Origin: Hofstenia miamia
Taxonomy: Eukaryota > Xenacoelomorpha > Acoela
Length of the DNA stretch: 64,000 nt
Assembly (NCBI GenBank): GCA_004352715.1
Contig: SCFE01000016.1
Location: 1,535,524 to 1,599,523 of the forward strand
Direction of reading: 5' to 3'
The position numbers were made by a program, and so were the translations under genes. Shown piece after piece: positions 36,970 to 47,809 of this stretch (positions are counted from its first letter, which is position 1; each line of letters starts with the position of its first letter). The notes beneath the pieces are model-generated. The model ran no database searches. It worked only from the letters and a program-made list of their open reading frames with translations, and was not told the origin of the DNA.

Positions 36970-37149
36970 TAATAGTAGAGATGATATTTTAAAATGATTC
37001 TGAAGTTTCTAGAAACTATGGATTCAAAATATTTGAGAGGTGGTGTAGTGCAGTGCAATGAAAATTGTTATAGAACAAATATGGGACAATAAAATATCGT
37101 AAGTAGTTTTGCAGTAGCATTTTTTAGCAAGCCACTTCCATCTCTGATC
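36970..37149 (+). mobile_element. MITE family A, partial copy with one TIR
   Basis: Aligns with 3430-3600 of the complete element (GGATTCAAAATATTTG, the GTGTAGTGC block, ATATCGTAAGTAGTTTTG). It ends in CCACTTCCATCTCTG (37135-37149), the inverse of the family A TIR. Most of the element is deleted. Confidence 0.65.
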
Positions 37150-37582
37150 TAAATTACCTTTTTTGATGCTTTATGCTTTATATTCTTAAATTTAGGCTTT
37201 ATCCATTCATGAGCTTTATTTGTAATTTTTACTACATGCTTAGGATATATTGCATTACTTTGGTTTAATCATACATATTGCTAATACATGTATGTAAAAA
37301 GTGATTTCAATTATAGCTTTGTAAAGATAATTCAACATTTTCAATTGATTTTATAGAAATGTTACACTCATTTGATTTCCAAGATTTGCCAGTTTTAGTG
37401 GAGTCTTATAACTAATCGAGTTACTTAATGAAATACGATCTAACTTATTGAATCATCTTGTTCTACTATTGATGTCAGTTGCAATATTCTTGCTACGATT
37501 TTTATTGGGGCTTTAATGAAGTCAGCAGCAAAAATTAATCGATCAAAGTTTTCATCTTGTTTACGAATATTGCTTACACATG
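37150..37582. other. No recognised feature; possible LINE 3 sequence
   Basis: The minus strand near 37585-37490 reads NIRKQDENFDRLIFAADF without stops, perhaps a continuation of the ORF1-like fragment in another frame. Nothing else was seen. Confidence 0.3.
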
Positions 37583-37870
37583 CTAAAGCTGATTCATTAA
37601 ACTAAAAATGAAGACAATGTATAATACTTGGGAGGAGAGGTCTATGTGCAGCAATCGTAAACATCTGATATCTATAATACTCGTTGAATCAAATGCAAAA
37701 TGAGATACTACCTGTTTGGCATGTTTCATATCTTTCATTGATCTTTGCCAATAATCTGTGTCTTCTTGCTGTTCTGGTATTCCCATTATTCTTAAGTGGG
37801 TTCTATAACATTCATCTTTTGAAATAGAAATTAACTCTCTAGTGGAATTCATCTTTTTTAGCTCAGATTT
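37583..37870 (-). pseudogene. Possible LINE ORF1-like fragment
   Basis: The minus-strand frame contains SELKKMNSTRELISIS (coiled-coil like) followed by YRTHLRIMGIPEQQED. A coiled coil followed by R-x-x-x-L-R-I-x-G-I-P-E is the pattern of the RNA-binding ORF1 protein of several non-LTR retrotransposons. It lies about 3.1 kb upstream, in the same orientation, of the RT fragment at 33480-34450. The two could therefore be parts of one decayed LINE with insertions. The later part of the frame (after about residue 65) is hydrophobic and probably out of frame. Without a database match this remains tentative. Confidence 0.4.
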
Positions 37871-40800
37871 AGGAGCTTCCGTTTTTCTAGATAAAGTAGA
37901 AAAGAACTCTTCTCAGTTCTTGCAATTGAAATTGAATTTGAATCAGTTCTCATAAAATTTACTAGTCATTTTTTACTACATGTATTGCAAATTTTCACTA
38001 TTAGGTTGCATTTTTAGTATCTCGAACTTACTCAATTATCAAATACTTTTTCTTTCAACTTTTATAATATTTCCTCGTAATAAAAATTTTTTCATCTTTT
38101 ATTATATTTAATAGATAAAGCCAAATTAAACCCAACCTTTCAATTTCCAACGGAAAGAGGCCTCATTTCACCTAGAAATAATATAGGCTGCCATTGCAAA
38201 ATCCACATTAGAAACTAAAAATCGAAATGATCTTGAATTTGAAGAAATAATTATTCTTTCAAAATGGATCAAGCAACTTAAAATTTTGGTAAGACTTTTA
38301 ATTAAATCTCAAAGCTCATACGCATAATGACTTCAATGATTCTGTAAATACCAATGACTAATTTTTTGCAAAACCTTCACAAAGTTTGACATTTTTCAAT
38401 TCACTTAGATACAATTTTTTGTGCCTAGTATTATAAGACCCACTTCATGAAAACAAAATAATGGTTTTTGTCAATTATCAACTATCAGTACAGTACCTAG
38501 ACCTACCACATTATATTTCATAGAAACTCATTTTTGTTCTGTTTAATTTTATATTTGACAAAGGAAATTGTTTTGTTCTGAAGTCGACTATTGATTGGAG
38601 CAAAATAGCGTGCAATTGAAAAGCCTAAGCAAAGAATGTTAGAGAGAAAAATTATGTTGGTGTCCACAATAGATAGAAATTCGCGGCATGGCGTTAAAAC
38701 TCATTTTGTTAGCATCAGCCAATTGGCAAACAGTTGAACAACTTAATACAACATTTCATATACAAATGTCTGTCAATTCAAACTTGTGGAGAATATTGGT
38801 TATCCTACAATCGCAGTTTCATTTGCTTTTATAAAATTACATTGTCTAGGTAATTACTAAATTCATTAAATTTTTGTAGACAGCGTTTTCGTCAGTTTTG
38901 TATGCACCATTCAAACACAAAATTTTGTTCTTTTTATAACCAACTGTCAACTCGTTTTTATTCATTATAATTTTTTCAATATTAAGTAATATGACATTGT
39001 CATTAGAGTTTTATATTGATTTTTGGGAAAATATAGTTTTCTATGTCGAAATTATACATGTCCTTGCTTGAAGCTGAAGATAAAATTCTATTTTGAATTT
39101 ATATAATTTTTTCTTACTATTGGTAATTTTAAAATCCACTTATATGTTGACATATTTTCTATAAATTTTGGAGTACTGGGAACTTGAGTTTTAATCAGTT
39201 CAATAAATATCTTTAACCCAATTTCTACTAGAGTTACTTTTGTGTAGCAAATAAAATCGGTTTGTCCGCATTTTTGAGGAATTTTATCCAAGCCTGTTTA
39301 GAAATATTTATTTGTTTCTGTTAATTTCTTAGATTTCAGTAAAATTAATCAACATTGGGTTGGGTCAAACGCATTAAAAGTTTAAGGTTATGTTGGGTCA
39401 TTATTCATATTATGAATTTTGGAATTGGCTGGATTGGGTTAAAATATATTGAAATATTTACAGCCCTGGATTAAATGTCACTTTAAGATACACTCGTTGT
39501 CCTAATTCAAAATGAATCGCAGATGCTCTCCTGTCATACAATTAAAGACAAACCTTGATTTACACAGTAATAGCGAACACTTTAAAATTCGTCCATCTGA
39601 GGACTAGCTAAAATTTCAATAAAGTTTCGTGAAGCATTGTAGCTGATATTTTCAATGCGTTTGATAACGCTATCATTTGACCACAACTCAATGATGCAGA
39701 ACCTTTTATTTAAGACCCAAATTATTGTTAGTATATACAGTGGAACCCGAAAATTATGTCGCTGAACTGCCCGAGTCTGAATACCAAATAGTAAGCGAGC
39801 TTTGACCTATTTGAATTTGATGAATAAATATATAACTTTAGACAATCTAGCCAAATCAGCAGTCACATTTTTGAAATAGTTTAATTGTAACATTAAAACA
39901 AGCTAAGCAAATCCAAAGCACTTTCTCGAATTCTGATTGAAGTCTTATATTGGAGGGCTAATCCAATTTTTTCTGCATTATCATGTAAAATGATGGCTTT
40001 ATGTAGACCTTAGCTTTTAATCTTCCAGTTAACTCATTGGATATATCAATTCGGTTCTCAATATTTTTCAGTTAATTTGGTTATTTTAAATCGCATCAAT
40101 CATATTGATTACATTGCATTATATCTATTATTTTCAAAACTACAAAAATGTGCATGACACCAGGACCTACCAGATCCTGGGACCACACACACTATTAAAA
40201 AAAGAATTGATTATCTCATCTGCACAATGAAATATCTAGACTGAAATATTTTCATAAGTCATAGACACTATATATGTGAGTAAAATTTCGCTACATTTTC
40301 TGCCCAAATCGCTGTGTTGATGGAAATGCTTTGTGTACTTTCCTACAAAGTCTTTGATTAGGCCTACTTTTATCTAATCTAGAGAAACCAATTCATACAT
40401 GCTGATCAAATTAAGAGCTTCAAGGCACTACAATGATTGTTTTTGAAAATTAGTCTCACATGCAAATTCACTCATGTTTACAAAATATTAGTTTGACTCT
40501 TTTCTCAGAGACTTACATGCCATGAAAGAAATTCATACAATGTTAAAGCTCTTCCAATTAGATTCAAGAAATCGAATTTTGTCTTTGAAAACCGCTTTTT
40601 TAATATTTCAATTCCTTCTAAGGCCGGGCGCACACGTCAGAGAGATGTTGCCTCAAAAGACAATTAATTTTTCCCTTGCAGTTGTGTGCAACATCTGTGT
40701 TTACAAAACATCAACACAATATTTTATAAATATACAGTTGATGATGTACATTTGTGGCTTAAATTGAAAAGTACTAATAGTAATAGTAATATTTCCTTTC

Positions 40801-41515
40801 TTTGTATAATCATTATATTATAGTGATTCATATTATCTAGGACAACTCAAGATGTAAGCCTTGGAAAACTATATAAAACATTTTTGCATTTAATAAATTT
40901 GAACAAATGATTTGTATTTGTAAATAAACCCAAAAATGTGGTTGTATTGGCGAACCTACATTATGGACTTTTAATCTTAAAACTGAAATGTTGTAAAACA
41001 AGGTTTGAAGTTATAGCATAAGTCTAATTTAAAAATTATTTGTAATATACCTCGTCAGGAACATTGATTTTTTCATTCTGATAGGAATTCAAATATTCAA
41101 GTAGGAATTTTGCTTAACTACTATAGAATATCCTAATAAAATTTGTTTTATATATTAATTTTAATTTTTTAAAAAGCCTTTTCTCAATGGATAAAAATAT
41201 ATAACAATTTTACACACTTTGAGAAATACATGCTGGTACAGATAATAACAATTAATATATCAATTTTATGCATTCTCAAGTAATTGATGACGCCTACTAA
41301 CTTAATTATTTCTGTCAATTGGTCAATTGATACTTTTTTAAAAAAACAAATTAATTGAAATGCTTTGTAGAAATGTATATTCGCAAGGCTTTTTGGTCAA
41401 AAATTATATATTAGATTGTTCTAAATTTTTTGCATTTTCACTAGCAAGCGTTTTATGTAGCTATGCGCTTCAAATGTTTCTTAGTACTGCTATGCCAATT
41501 TGTGTACTAGAAGCT
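37871..41515. other. Long stretch without recognised genes
   Basis: Only short open frames were seen. GGGTTGGGTCAAACGC and TTGGGTTAAAATATATTG (39355-39450), ending ACAGCCCTGG, look like a MITE remnant. GGCCGGGCGCACACG (about 40622-40636) stands out in composition. No gene or RNA could be supported. Confidence 0.45.
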
Positions 41516-41516
41516 C

Positions 41517-41536
41517 TATATATATATATATGTATA

Positions 41537-41573
<37 letters not shown>
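41517..41573. repeat. (TA)n microsatellite with TG interruptions
   Basis: Dinucleotide tract next to the duplicated segment at 41588-41793. Confidence 0.95.
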
Positions 41574-41576
<3 letters not shown>

Positions 41577-41587
41577 AGTAACTTTTT

Positions 41588-41793
41588 ATTGCAACATGTT
41601 TTGACAACATTGTTTTCATTTTCAGGCCTTTGGAGAAATGTTCCTGAACTTTTTCATTTAGTGATTCCGATCTTCAAAATATATTTAAATTTTTGTGTTT
41701 TCACGTTAACAACCTTTGTGGATTGACTGATAAATTGGTAGTAAAACAGTTATATTTATTATAGAAGGTTGTTATATTTGTTTCATTCTTCGT
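41588..41793 (+). repeat. 206-bp duplicated segment, copy 1
   Basis: Identical to 42821-43026 along its length. Both copies follow a (TA)n tract. This copy continues into unique sequence, while the other ends at a single N. Confidence 0.9.
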
Positions 41794-41924
41794 TCAGTAA
41801 GAACACATACACTGTAGCATGCATTTAAAATTTGAAGTTGCCTCGAAATTTTAAGTTGTATACATTGACATTCCCCTCTACCAACATTGATTGGGAGACT
41901 GGTAAAAATATGAGAATTTTACAG

Positions 41925-41958
<34 letters not shown>

Positions 41959-42630
41959 CTATTATTATCGGTAAATTTAACATCAAGTTTTTTCTAATTG
42001 GTTCCCTCTATTTAATGGGGATTTACCATTTATTTCGAACTACCTGAATCGATTTCTCTGAGGAAAATCGTGATTAAGTAAATAACAAAACGGAGACAAA
42101 ATTTTATTAAATAGCATTGAGATAAATAGAATAAGTAATGGCCAATCGAGTTGCTTTGAATGAGAAGGTGTTTATGAGATATGGTGACTTCATTAGCGGA
42201 TAATGAATTGATAAAATTCTTTGAGTGGATTGCATTACAAAGTCTGCTAACTTTTGACTTGCTTATGATTAATTTGATTTACCCCTAAGTACTTATAGAC
42301 TAATAGTGTATTTGAAATGTAGTGTTTTATGTGTTGATATACTTATTAATTGATTTGAATAGACGTTCTTTAAACATAATCATAATCATCTATTAAAACA
42401 AGAGTTCACTAATAGAGGATTATTCAGTTTAATAGGTTTATATTAAATACATGACCGGAACAAAAATCCCGTTTTTTGATATCGATTTAGCCGGTGCATT
42501 TACTCTTACTTCACTTATTCAATTTTTAAATTTTTTTTGTTTTTTAGAAAACTTTTAACAAAAAATTTTCCAAGTTTACTTTGAGTAAATATAAGAATTA
42601 CATGATTATATATATATATATATATATATG
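41925..42630. other. Spacer bounded by (TA)n tracts
   Basis: (TA)n at 41925-41953 and 42606-42629. Nothing recognisable lies between. Confidence 0.6.
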
Positions 42631-42754
42631 TAAATGTTTAAAAAATGAACTATCATCTTGATAATACTTGTGTAATACTTTTGGCTATATGTACTTCTAG
42701 CTTTGACATATATTACAAATTCAAAAAAATTTGATTTACTTCGAAATTTTGATG

Positions 42755-42756
<2 letters not shown>

Positions 42757-42822
<66 letters not shown>
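42757..42822. repeat. (TA)n microsatellite (about 33 units)
   Basis: Perfect tract joining two segments that are both repeated nearby (42727-42758 repeats at 43028-43059; 42821-43026 repeats at 41588-41793). Confidence 0.95.
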
Positions 42823-42824
<2 letters not shown>

Positions 42825-43059
42825 CAACATGTTTTGACAACATTGTTTTCATTTTCAGGCCTTTGGAGAAATGTTCCTGAACTTTTTCATTTAGTGATTC
42901 CGATCTTCAAAATATATTTAAATTTTTGTGTTTTCACGTTAACAACCTTTGTGGATTGACTGATAAATTGGTAGTAAAACAGTTATATTTATTATAGAAG
43001 GTTGTTATATTTGTTTCATTCTTCGTNAAATTTGATTTACTTCGAAATTTTGATGAAAT
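42821..43059 (+). repeat. Duplicated segment copy 2, N, and repeated overlap
   Basis: 42821-43026 copies 41588-41793. A single N follows at 43027. Then 43028-43059 repeats the 32 bases at 42727-42758 and continues as unique sequence. The arrangement reads as a wrongly inserted 270-base piece: the true path probably goes from 42758 straight to 43060. Confidence 0.85.
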
Positions 43060-44280
43060 TTGGTACGAACATTTTTATTCTAAGCCATAGGATCAAATTG
43101 ATAATAATGTATAGTGGTTTTCAAGTAAACGCTAAGTTGAAAAATATATTATGGCAATGCAAACCTGGTAGCATTATGCATAATTTTTAGCTAAGATACA
43201 GCTGTACAGATCTCTACTAACACCGAGTGTTTTTTTACGAATACATATATATCTTAAACATTAACTTTAAATTTATACGCAATTGCACTATTTATAAACA
43301 TTTATTAAGCAGGATGCCGGATTATTTTTATTGAATTTGATTAAAAATGTTAAAAGGATTATAATCTTAGCTTTGCATTTAATGAAATCCCTTCATTACC
43401 TCCTATCATTTTAAAAATGTTGAATTCCTGAACACTTCTCATTTGTAGAAGTTGCTCATTATTTAGGAAATCAAAGCAACAGCAATAAATGAAATGACAA
43501 AGTAGTTTAATTGTATCGGTAAGATTAGTTTTCTAAAGCTAGAGAGCTTCTTAATCACCTTGCATCAAGAAAACAACATAGCTCTTTTAAAACATATCTG
43601 GGAAAAATTGTTATACATTACATTAGAAGTTCCTTAAGATTTATTGGAAATGCTTTCTCATTGATTCCTGCTGATTAGCTTGATGTTATCAATAAGGCCA
43701 TAATATTAAAATTGTATCATTTTTCAAGTTTTCAAATACATCGAAAATTATTTGTTTGTTATTCAGTTATTCCTAAGTTTTTAAGTATTTAAAAAAGAAA
43801 TGATTCAAATGTGTAACTATTAAAATGTTGTTGCTGTTTATGTCTTTTTGTCAAAAAATTTCCATGACATTCATTAAATCATTGCCACAAAGAAGTTTTC
43901 TAGTTTTATTATTATATTGAGGAAGATTTTATAATTAATTATATTTCTGTTTTTATTACCAATCAGTGCAATGCTTTAAAAACTCCGAAGAGGTTTCTCC
44001 TAATTCTATACTAGCTATAGCTGATACATGCTTAATAGTGCTTTTATTAACAAAATTACGTTTTTGAGAAATGTAAACAAGATAGTATTTGTAAGGACAA
44101 ATTTCTAAATTTTCATGCTCTTAAAATTCACGCTTTCATTCATTTTTAATATTGACATAGATGTTGAGTTATTTAAAGTGATATAAAATAATAGTAGTAG
44201 ATAAAGCATTAGAAGTTACTACAATACATCAAAACAATTACGCAAACATAGAATAAAACCGAATGCCTTCATTTAATTTT
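43060..44280. other. Upstream of the anoctamin-like exon; nothing recognised
   Basis: AT-rich DNA without coding or repeat signals. Possible distal promoter region. Confidence 0.45.
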
Positions 44281-44378
44281 AGTGTTGGAAATCGACGCGA
44301 GAATTATTTCTAGTAATTTACCATCTCCGCTTTTCCAAGGATCGCGCATCCTTCCTGAATTTCTTGTTATATTCCCAA

Positions 44379-44404
44379 CCAATGGCGTTGGTAGAATATA
44401 AGCG
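44379..44404 (+). promoter_or_regulatory. CCAAT and TATA-like elements upstream of the anoctamin-like exon
   Basis: CCAAT lies at 44379-44383, inside the near-palindrome ACCAATGGCGTTGGT. GAATATAAGCG follows at 44394-44404. The ATG is 48 bases downstream of the TATA-like word. Spacing suits an RNA polymerase II core promoter with a short leader, and local composition (GATCGCGCATCC at about 44340) is richer in CpG than its surroundings. Confidence 0.4.
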
Positions 44405-44451
44405 CAGTTTGCTTTTTGCGCTTATTTTTTTGTCGTTTCCTTAATATTATT

Positions 44452-44563
44452 ATGAGCTCTAATGGAGAGAGTCATGAATTAGACTGCTTAGTTTTTCAGG
44501 AGGAGCGAGCCTTCCAAACTTTGGATCCTGGCGTCTACTTTAGAGATGGTCGGCGGAAGATCG
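44452..44563 (+). CDS. Anoctamin (TMEM16) family protein, first coding exon (partial)
   Basis: The exon opens with ATG (44452-44454) and encodes 37 residues plus one base. It begins MSSNGESHELDCLVFQ and ends GVYFRDGRRKI. A splice donor follows at once: ATCG then GTAAGT (44564-44569), a perfect match to the consensus. YFRDGRRKIDYVLVY is the conserved start of the anoctamin N-terminal dimerisation domain. The leftover G fits the expected Asp codon split across the intron. Anoctamins are membrane calcium-activated chloride channels or lipid scramblases; the transmembrane part would be encoded by later exons. I could not find the next exon (expected to begin AY-TAY) in the window, so the following intron is probably long. 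The match is to a short motif, so the family call is good and the subfamily unknown. Confidence 0.7.
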
Positions 44564-45076
44564 GTAAGTCGATATTTTAACTTTCTTATAATTACCTAAG
44601 TAAACGCTTAGATTTATGAAACCGATTATTATATGGATTGCGATTAATTCGATTGAATTTAAGTATTAATTTATGCATAAGTTTGCGTGAGAAAATTAGA
44701 AAATTAGTCTATCATTTATCACACTTCTGTTCCAACCTATATTTCACATTCATTTACTATTATCATCTTGATACAATCCTACTCTCACACAATTTAAAAA
44801 ATGTCCTAGGTGTCGCTTTCTGTATACATATTTAAACATTATGCCTTACATGTAATATACTATTTTTAATTGGCTGAAGACTAGTGCAAGGAAAATTATT
44901 ATATTCAGCGAATTTAGACAAATAGTACTTTCTGTTTTAAGCATAAGGGTGCGGGCTATATAATAACCAACTGTTTTTGTCTAAATACAAGTCTTGCAAA
45001 GTAATAGGTGTGTAGCAATTTTTTTCATTATTATATCCGGTTTTTTGTGAAAACAAGACGTCTGAAATAGAAACTT

Positions 45077-45117
<41 letters not shown>

Positions 45118-46525
45118 ATCCATGTTATATTAATATTTGTTAAATTCATCGGTTTCTGTCTAAGGCTAAAAATTAATGATTGAAGCTAATTAGTAATTAG
45201 ACTGGTAGACCTCTGATATAATGCTTGGATTTCCCTTAGTTTTTCATTGGACTTTTTGGCTTTTGTATAGAAACCTTGTGGCAAGGTTCTTCACCTTTCG
45301 ATTCGCATTTAAGTATTTTTCATAAAAATCGATTTATTATTATTATTATTTATAATTTCTTTAAGGTGATACTTTATATTCATTTAAAATCATTCAGTTT
45401 CCAACATTAAAAAGGACTCTTAACTAGACTAGTAAGTTAATAACAGTTTAAAACTACTTTACCTAGCTGTTCAAATTTCATTTCTTTTACAATAATAACT
45501 AAGTTAGCACTTTGATGAAATGTTTTAAGTGTAAAAATTCTCTAGTGACGTAGTTAGTGTTATTTACACTAAGTGAAATATGATCAAATCCAATGTGTGT
45601 TGCATCTTCCGTCGTTTGGAATTAGTTTGTCAATTTCATACAAACATGCAATTTAAAAAATTAACTTTTATTTTAACAAAACATTATAGCATAATATTGA
45701 CGTATTTTCGAATCCCCTAAGGGCTTGAAACTATAAAAAGTTCAAAAGAAAACACTAAAAATCCTTGTAAAAAACATAATCGATAGCACATGAGCGTCAA
45801 AGAATTTAACACTCAAACGATAAATCTGAAATTCGATTGAAACTGAATGTGTTCTGCACTGCATATACCCGGTAATTATGTATTGCTTTGTAGCTTATTT
45901 AACTACATGCTTACATATATAAAACAGTTATAAAACAAATAACAACTTATCACTAGTAAGTATACGTTAATCATTACTTTATATGGCTTTGTATGAGAAA
46001 GTATATTGAATTATTACTACCAGTTTAATTACCACACTTTTTACAAATTGTAACATATTTGAAGTAACTATTATATATTTGTTGCAATAATGTGACGATT
46101 CTAATTCTATTTCATTAGAAATTCTTAAGCACGTACATTGAAATTATGAATTTTGCTTCATTTTTTTACTACCACCTTAAATAATGAAGTTGTAACTACA
46201 ACCCTTTATATTGGTAATTTGTTGTGAAAGTGTCATTAGTTGAATGTTTTGTAAAGATAACAGTTTTTGTAGGATTCATTTTCAAAATTATATTGATGAA
46301 TTATTGAGCTAAAAGTTTATGATCTGGCAGTTGGGTCAAATGAGACACAAAATAAATTGATACTTAGTCTGTTTCTACAAGCACCATCAAGCATGCCATC
46401 AATTACCTTCAAATTTAAATTATGTGTAGTTTTGCAAGTGCTTGTGAATTCATGAATATTCAAATATCAGAAATTGTCGTTTCAAGAGATCCACAACTCT
46501 ACCATCCGCTGATCATTACCTAAGA
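44564..46525 (+). other. Putative intron sequence; (TA)n at 45078-45114
   Basis: Begins with GTAAGT after the anoctamin-like exon. Contains a perfect (TA)n tract and no recognisable exon. ORFs that span the (TA)n are artefacts. Confidence 0.45.
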
Positions 46526-46654
46526 GAAATCACCCCCAAGAGAAAAAGTTACGCCACAGAACGTCTGTGTGACATTTTTAAATACGTTTCCGGAGCGATA
46601 TCTTAAAATATTTCAGTAGCCAATCTGTAAGTCAGATGTAATTTTTTGATTTAT
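46526..46654 (+). repeat. Exon-like segment, diverged copy 1 (partner 47647-47809)
   Basis: Shares GAAATCACCC, GAnAAAGTTACGC, TTTTTAAAT, CAnATATCTT-like and GTCAGATGTAATTT blocks, in order, with 47647-47809. The copy at 47647 has about 40 extra bases in the middle. In the frame starting AAA TCA CCC, it reads EKSPPREKVTPQNVC and stays open to TAG near 46615. Being open in the same frame as the partner suggests a coding origin, but it may equally be a non-coding repeat. Confidence 0.4.
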
Positions 46655-47139
46655 CTTAATAATTCCTTATTCAAACTTGCTTACTTAAATTATCGTACGA
46701 AGATTAATTTAACTTATCATACGAATCTAATTCTAGAACTCAAATGTCAATGTGCCTAAGTCATATTGAGTAAATATGTTGTACAGGCTTCATTTGCTTG
46801 TATGGTTTGCTTTAAGTGATTAACTGAATTTCTTCCAAATTATTATATTGCATTTGAAATAAAATACTTTTGCTAATGTTTCCTGCATACATTTCTCAAT
46901 TCTAATTCTTAGTCGCTTACTGACAAATTAGTTATGACATTACTGAACTTATGTAAAAAATTTTTTTGAGATAGTTGAGCCAAATATATTGAGTTTTTAC
47001 TTTGCTGATTAATGAAAGTGCCTCTCTATGTTTGGATTCACATCAATAATTCATAGCGAGTAGTCTCCAATTGCTTAGAAATGAGTGACAAACATGGATA
47101 TTGTTCACTAAACAGATTGACTTATTGATTTTCTTATAG

Positions 47140-47328
47140 GATTGTAAGTTGAAATTGGAACTAGTATACGGCAATAATGGATGTTACCCTTCAAAATCTT
47201 TGCATGCTCTTGAAGCTGGTGCCGTTCTTTTAGGATATAAAAAGGGTAACACAGTTGCGATGTTGGCTAAAAGTGGACAATTTCTAGAAAGTTATGATGT
47301 TACTTTTAGACAGACTGTAACTTGCTGA
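47140..47328 (+). CDS. Coding-like exon, protein family not recognised
   Basis: A good acceptor (TTGATTTTCTTATAG, ending 47139) is followed by 62 open codons to a TGA at 47326-47328. About one third of codons start with G and most with a purine, typical of real coding sequence and unlike the chance ORFs around it. The peptide includes LELVYGNNGCYPSKSLHALE, then GAVLLGYKKGNTVAMLAKSG and QFLESYDVTFRQT. This alternation of short strands and glycine turns suggests a compact globular domain. The exon could end at a donor within it (ACT then GTAACT at 47317), leaving 59 codons in phase 0. The next acceptor at 47647 is also phase 0. The exon lacks an ATG and I could not name its family. The phase does not fit the anoctamin-like exon, so it is probably another gene or a later exon. 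Confidence 0.5.
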   Translation, partial: DCKLKLELVYGNNGCYPSKSLHALEAGAVLLGYKKGNTVAMLAKSGQFLESYDVTFRQTVTC

Positions 47329-47646
47329 AGACATTCCTTTAAGCACAGTATCAGTATTATTACCTCATAATTGAGGTTTAATGACCACAAATACAGTTTT
47401 GTTTTAATCATGCAAATATTTTGCAAATTGACAGCTTTGCAAAGACATCTTTGATTTGACTATGAGACAATTGCATTGCCCTTTGAAAATGTTAATATAC
47501 AGAATCACGTGGTGCTTTGCAACTGCAGCCGTAGGCCAACCCTGTCTGGAAAACTTATCACGGTTTTTCAAGGTTTTATTATTCAAAATTTTTTTAAAGT
47601 TAATTATTGACACCATTACTAACTATTTCTTATCGATTGATTTACA

Positions 47647-47809
47647 GAAATCACCCTCAAGCGAGAAAGTTACGCGACAGAGCACTTGTGGGAACGAAAC
47701 CCAGGAACAGATCTCCAAGCTTTCCAATCATTTTTAAATGTTTCCAGACAGATATCTTGAGATATTTTATTTATCTATCTGTTAGTCAGATGTAATTTAC
47801 TGATTTATT
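47647..47809 (+). other. Possible terminal exon, diverged copy 2 of 46526-46654
   Basis: An acceptor (GATTGATTTACAG, ending 47647) precedes AAA TCA CCC, which reads KSPSSEKVTRQSTCGNETQE and ISKLSNHF before TAA near 47737. If the donor at 47317 is used, this would join in phase 0 to the exon at 47140 with a 331-base GT-AG intron. The similarity to 46526-46654 could mean a tandemly duplicated last exon. Both readings are inference. Confidence 0.3.
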
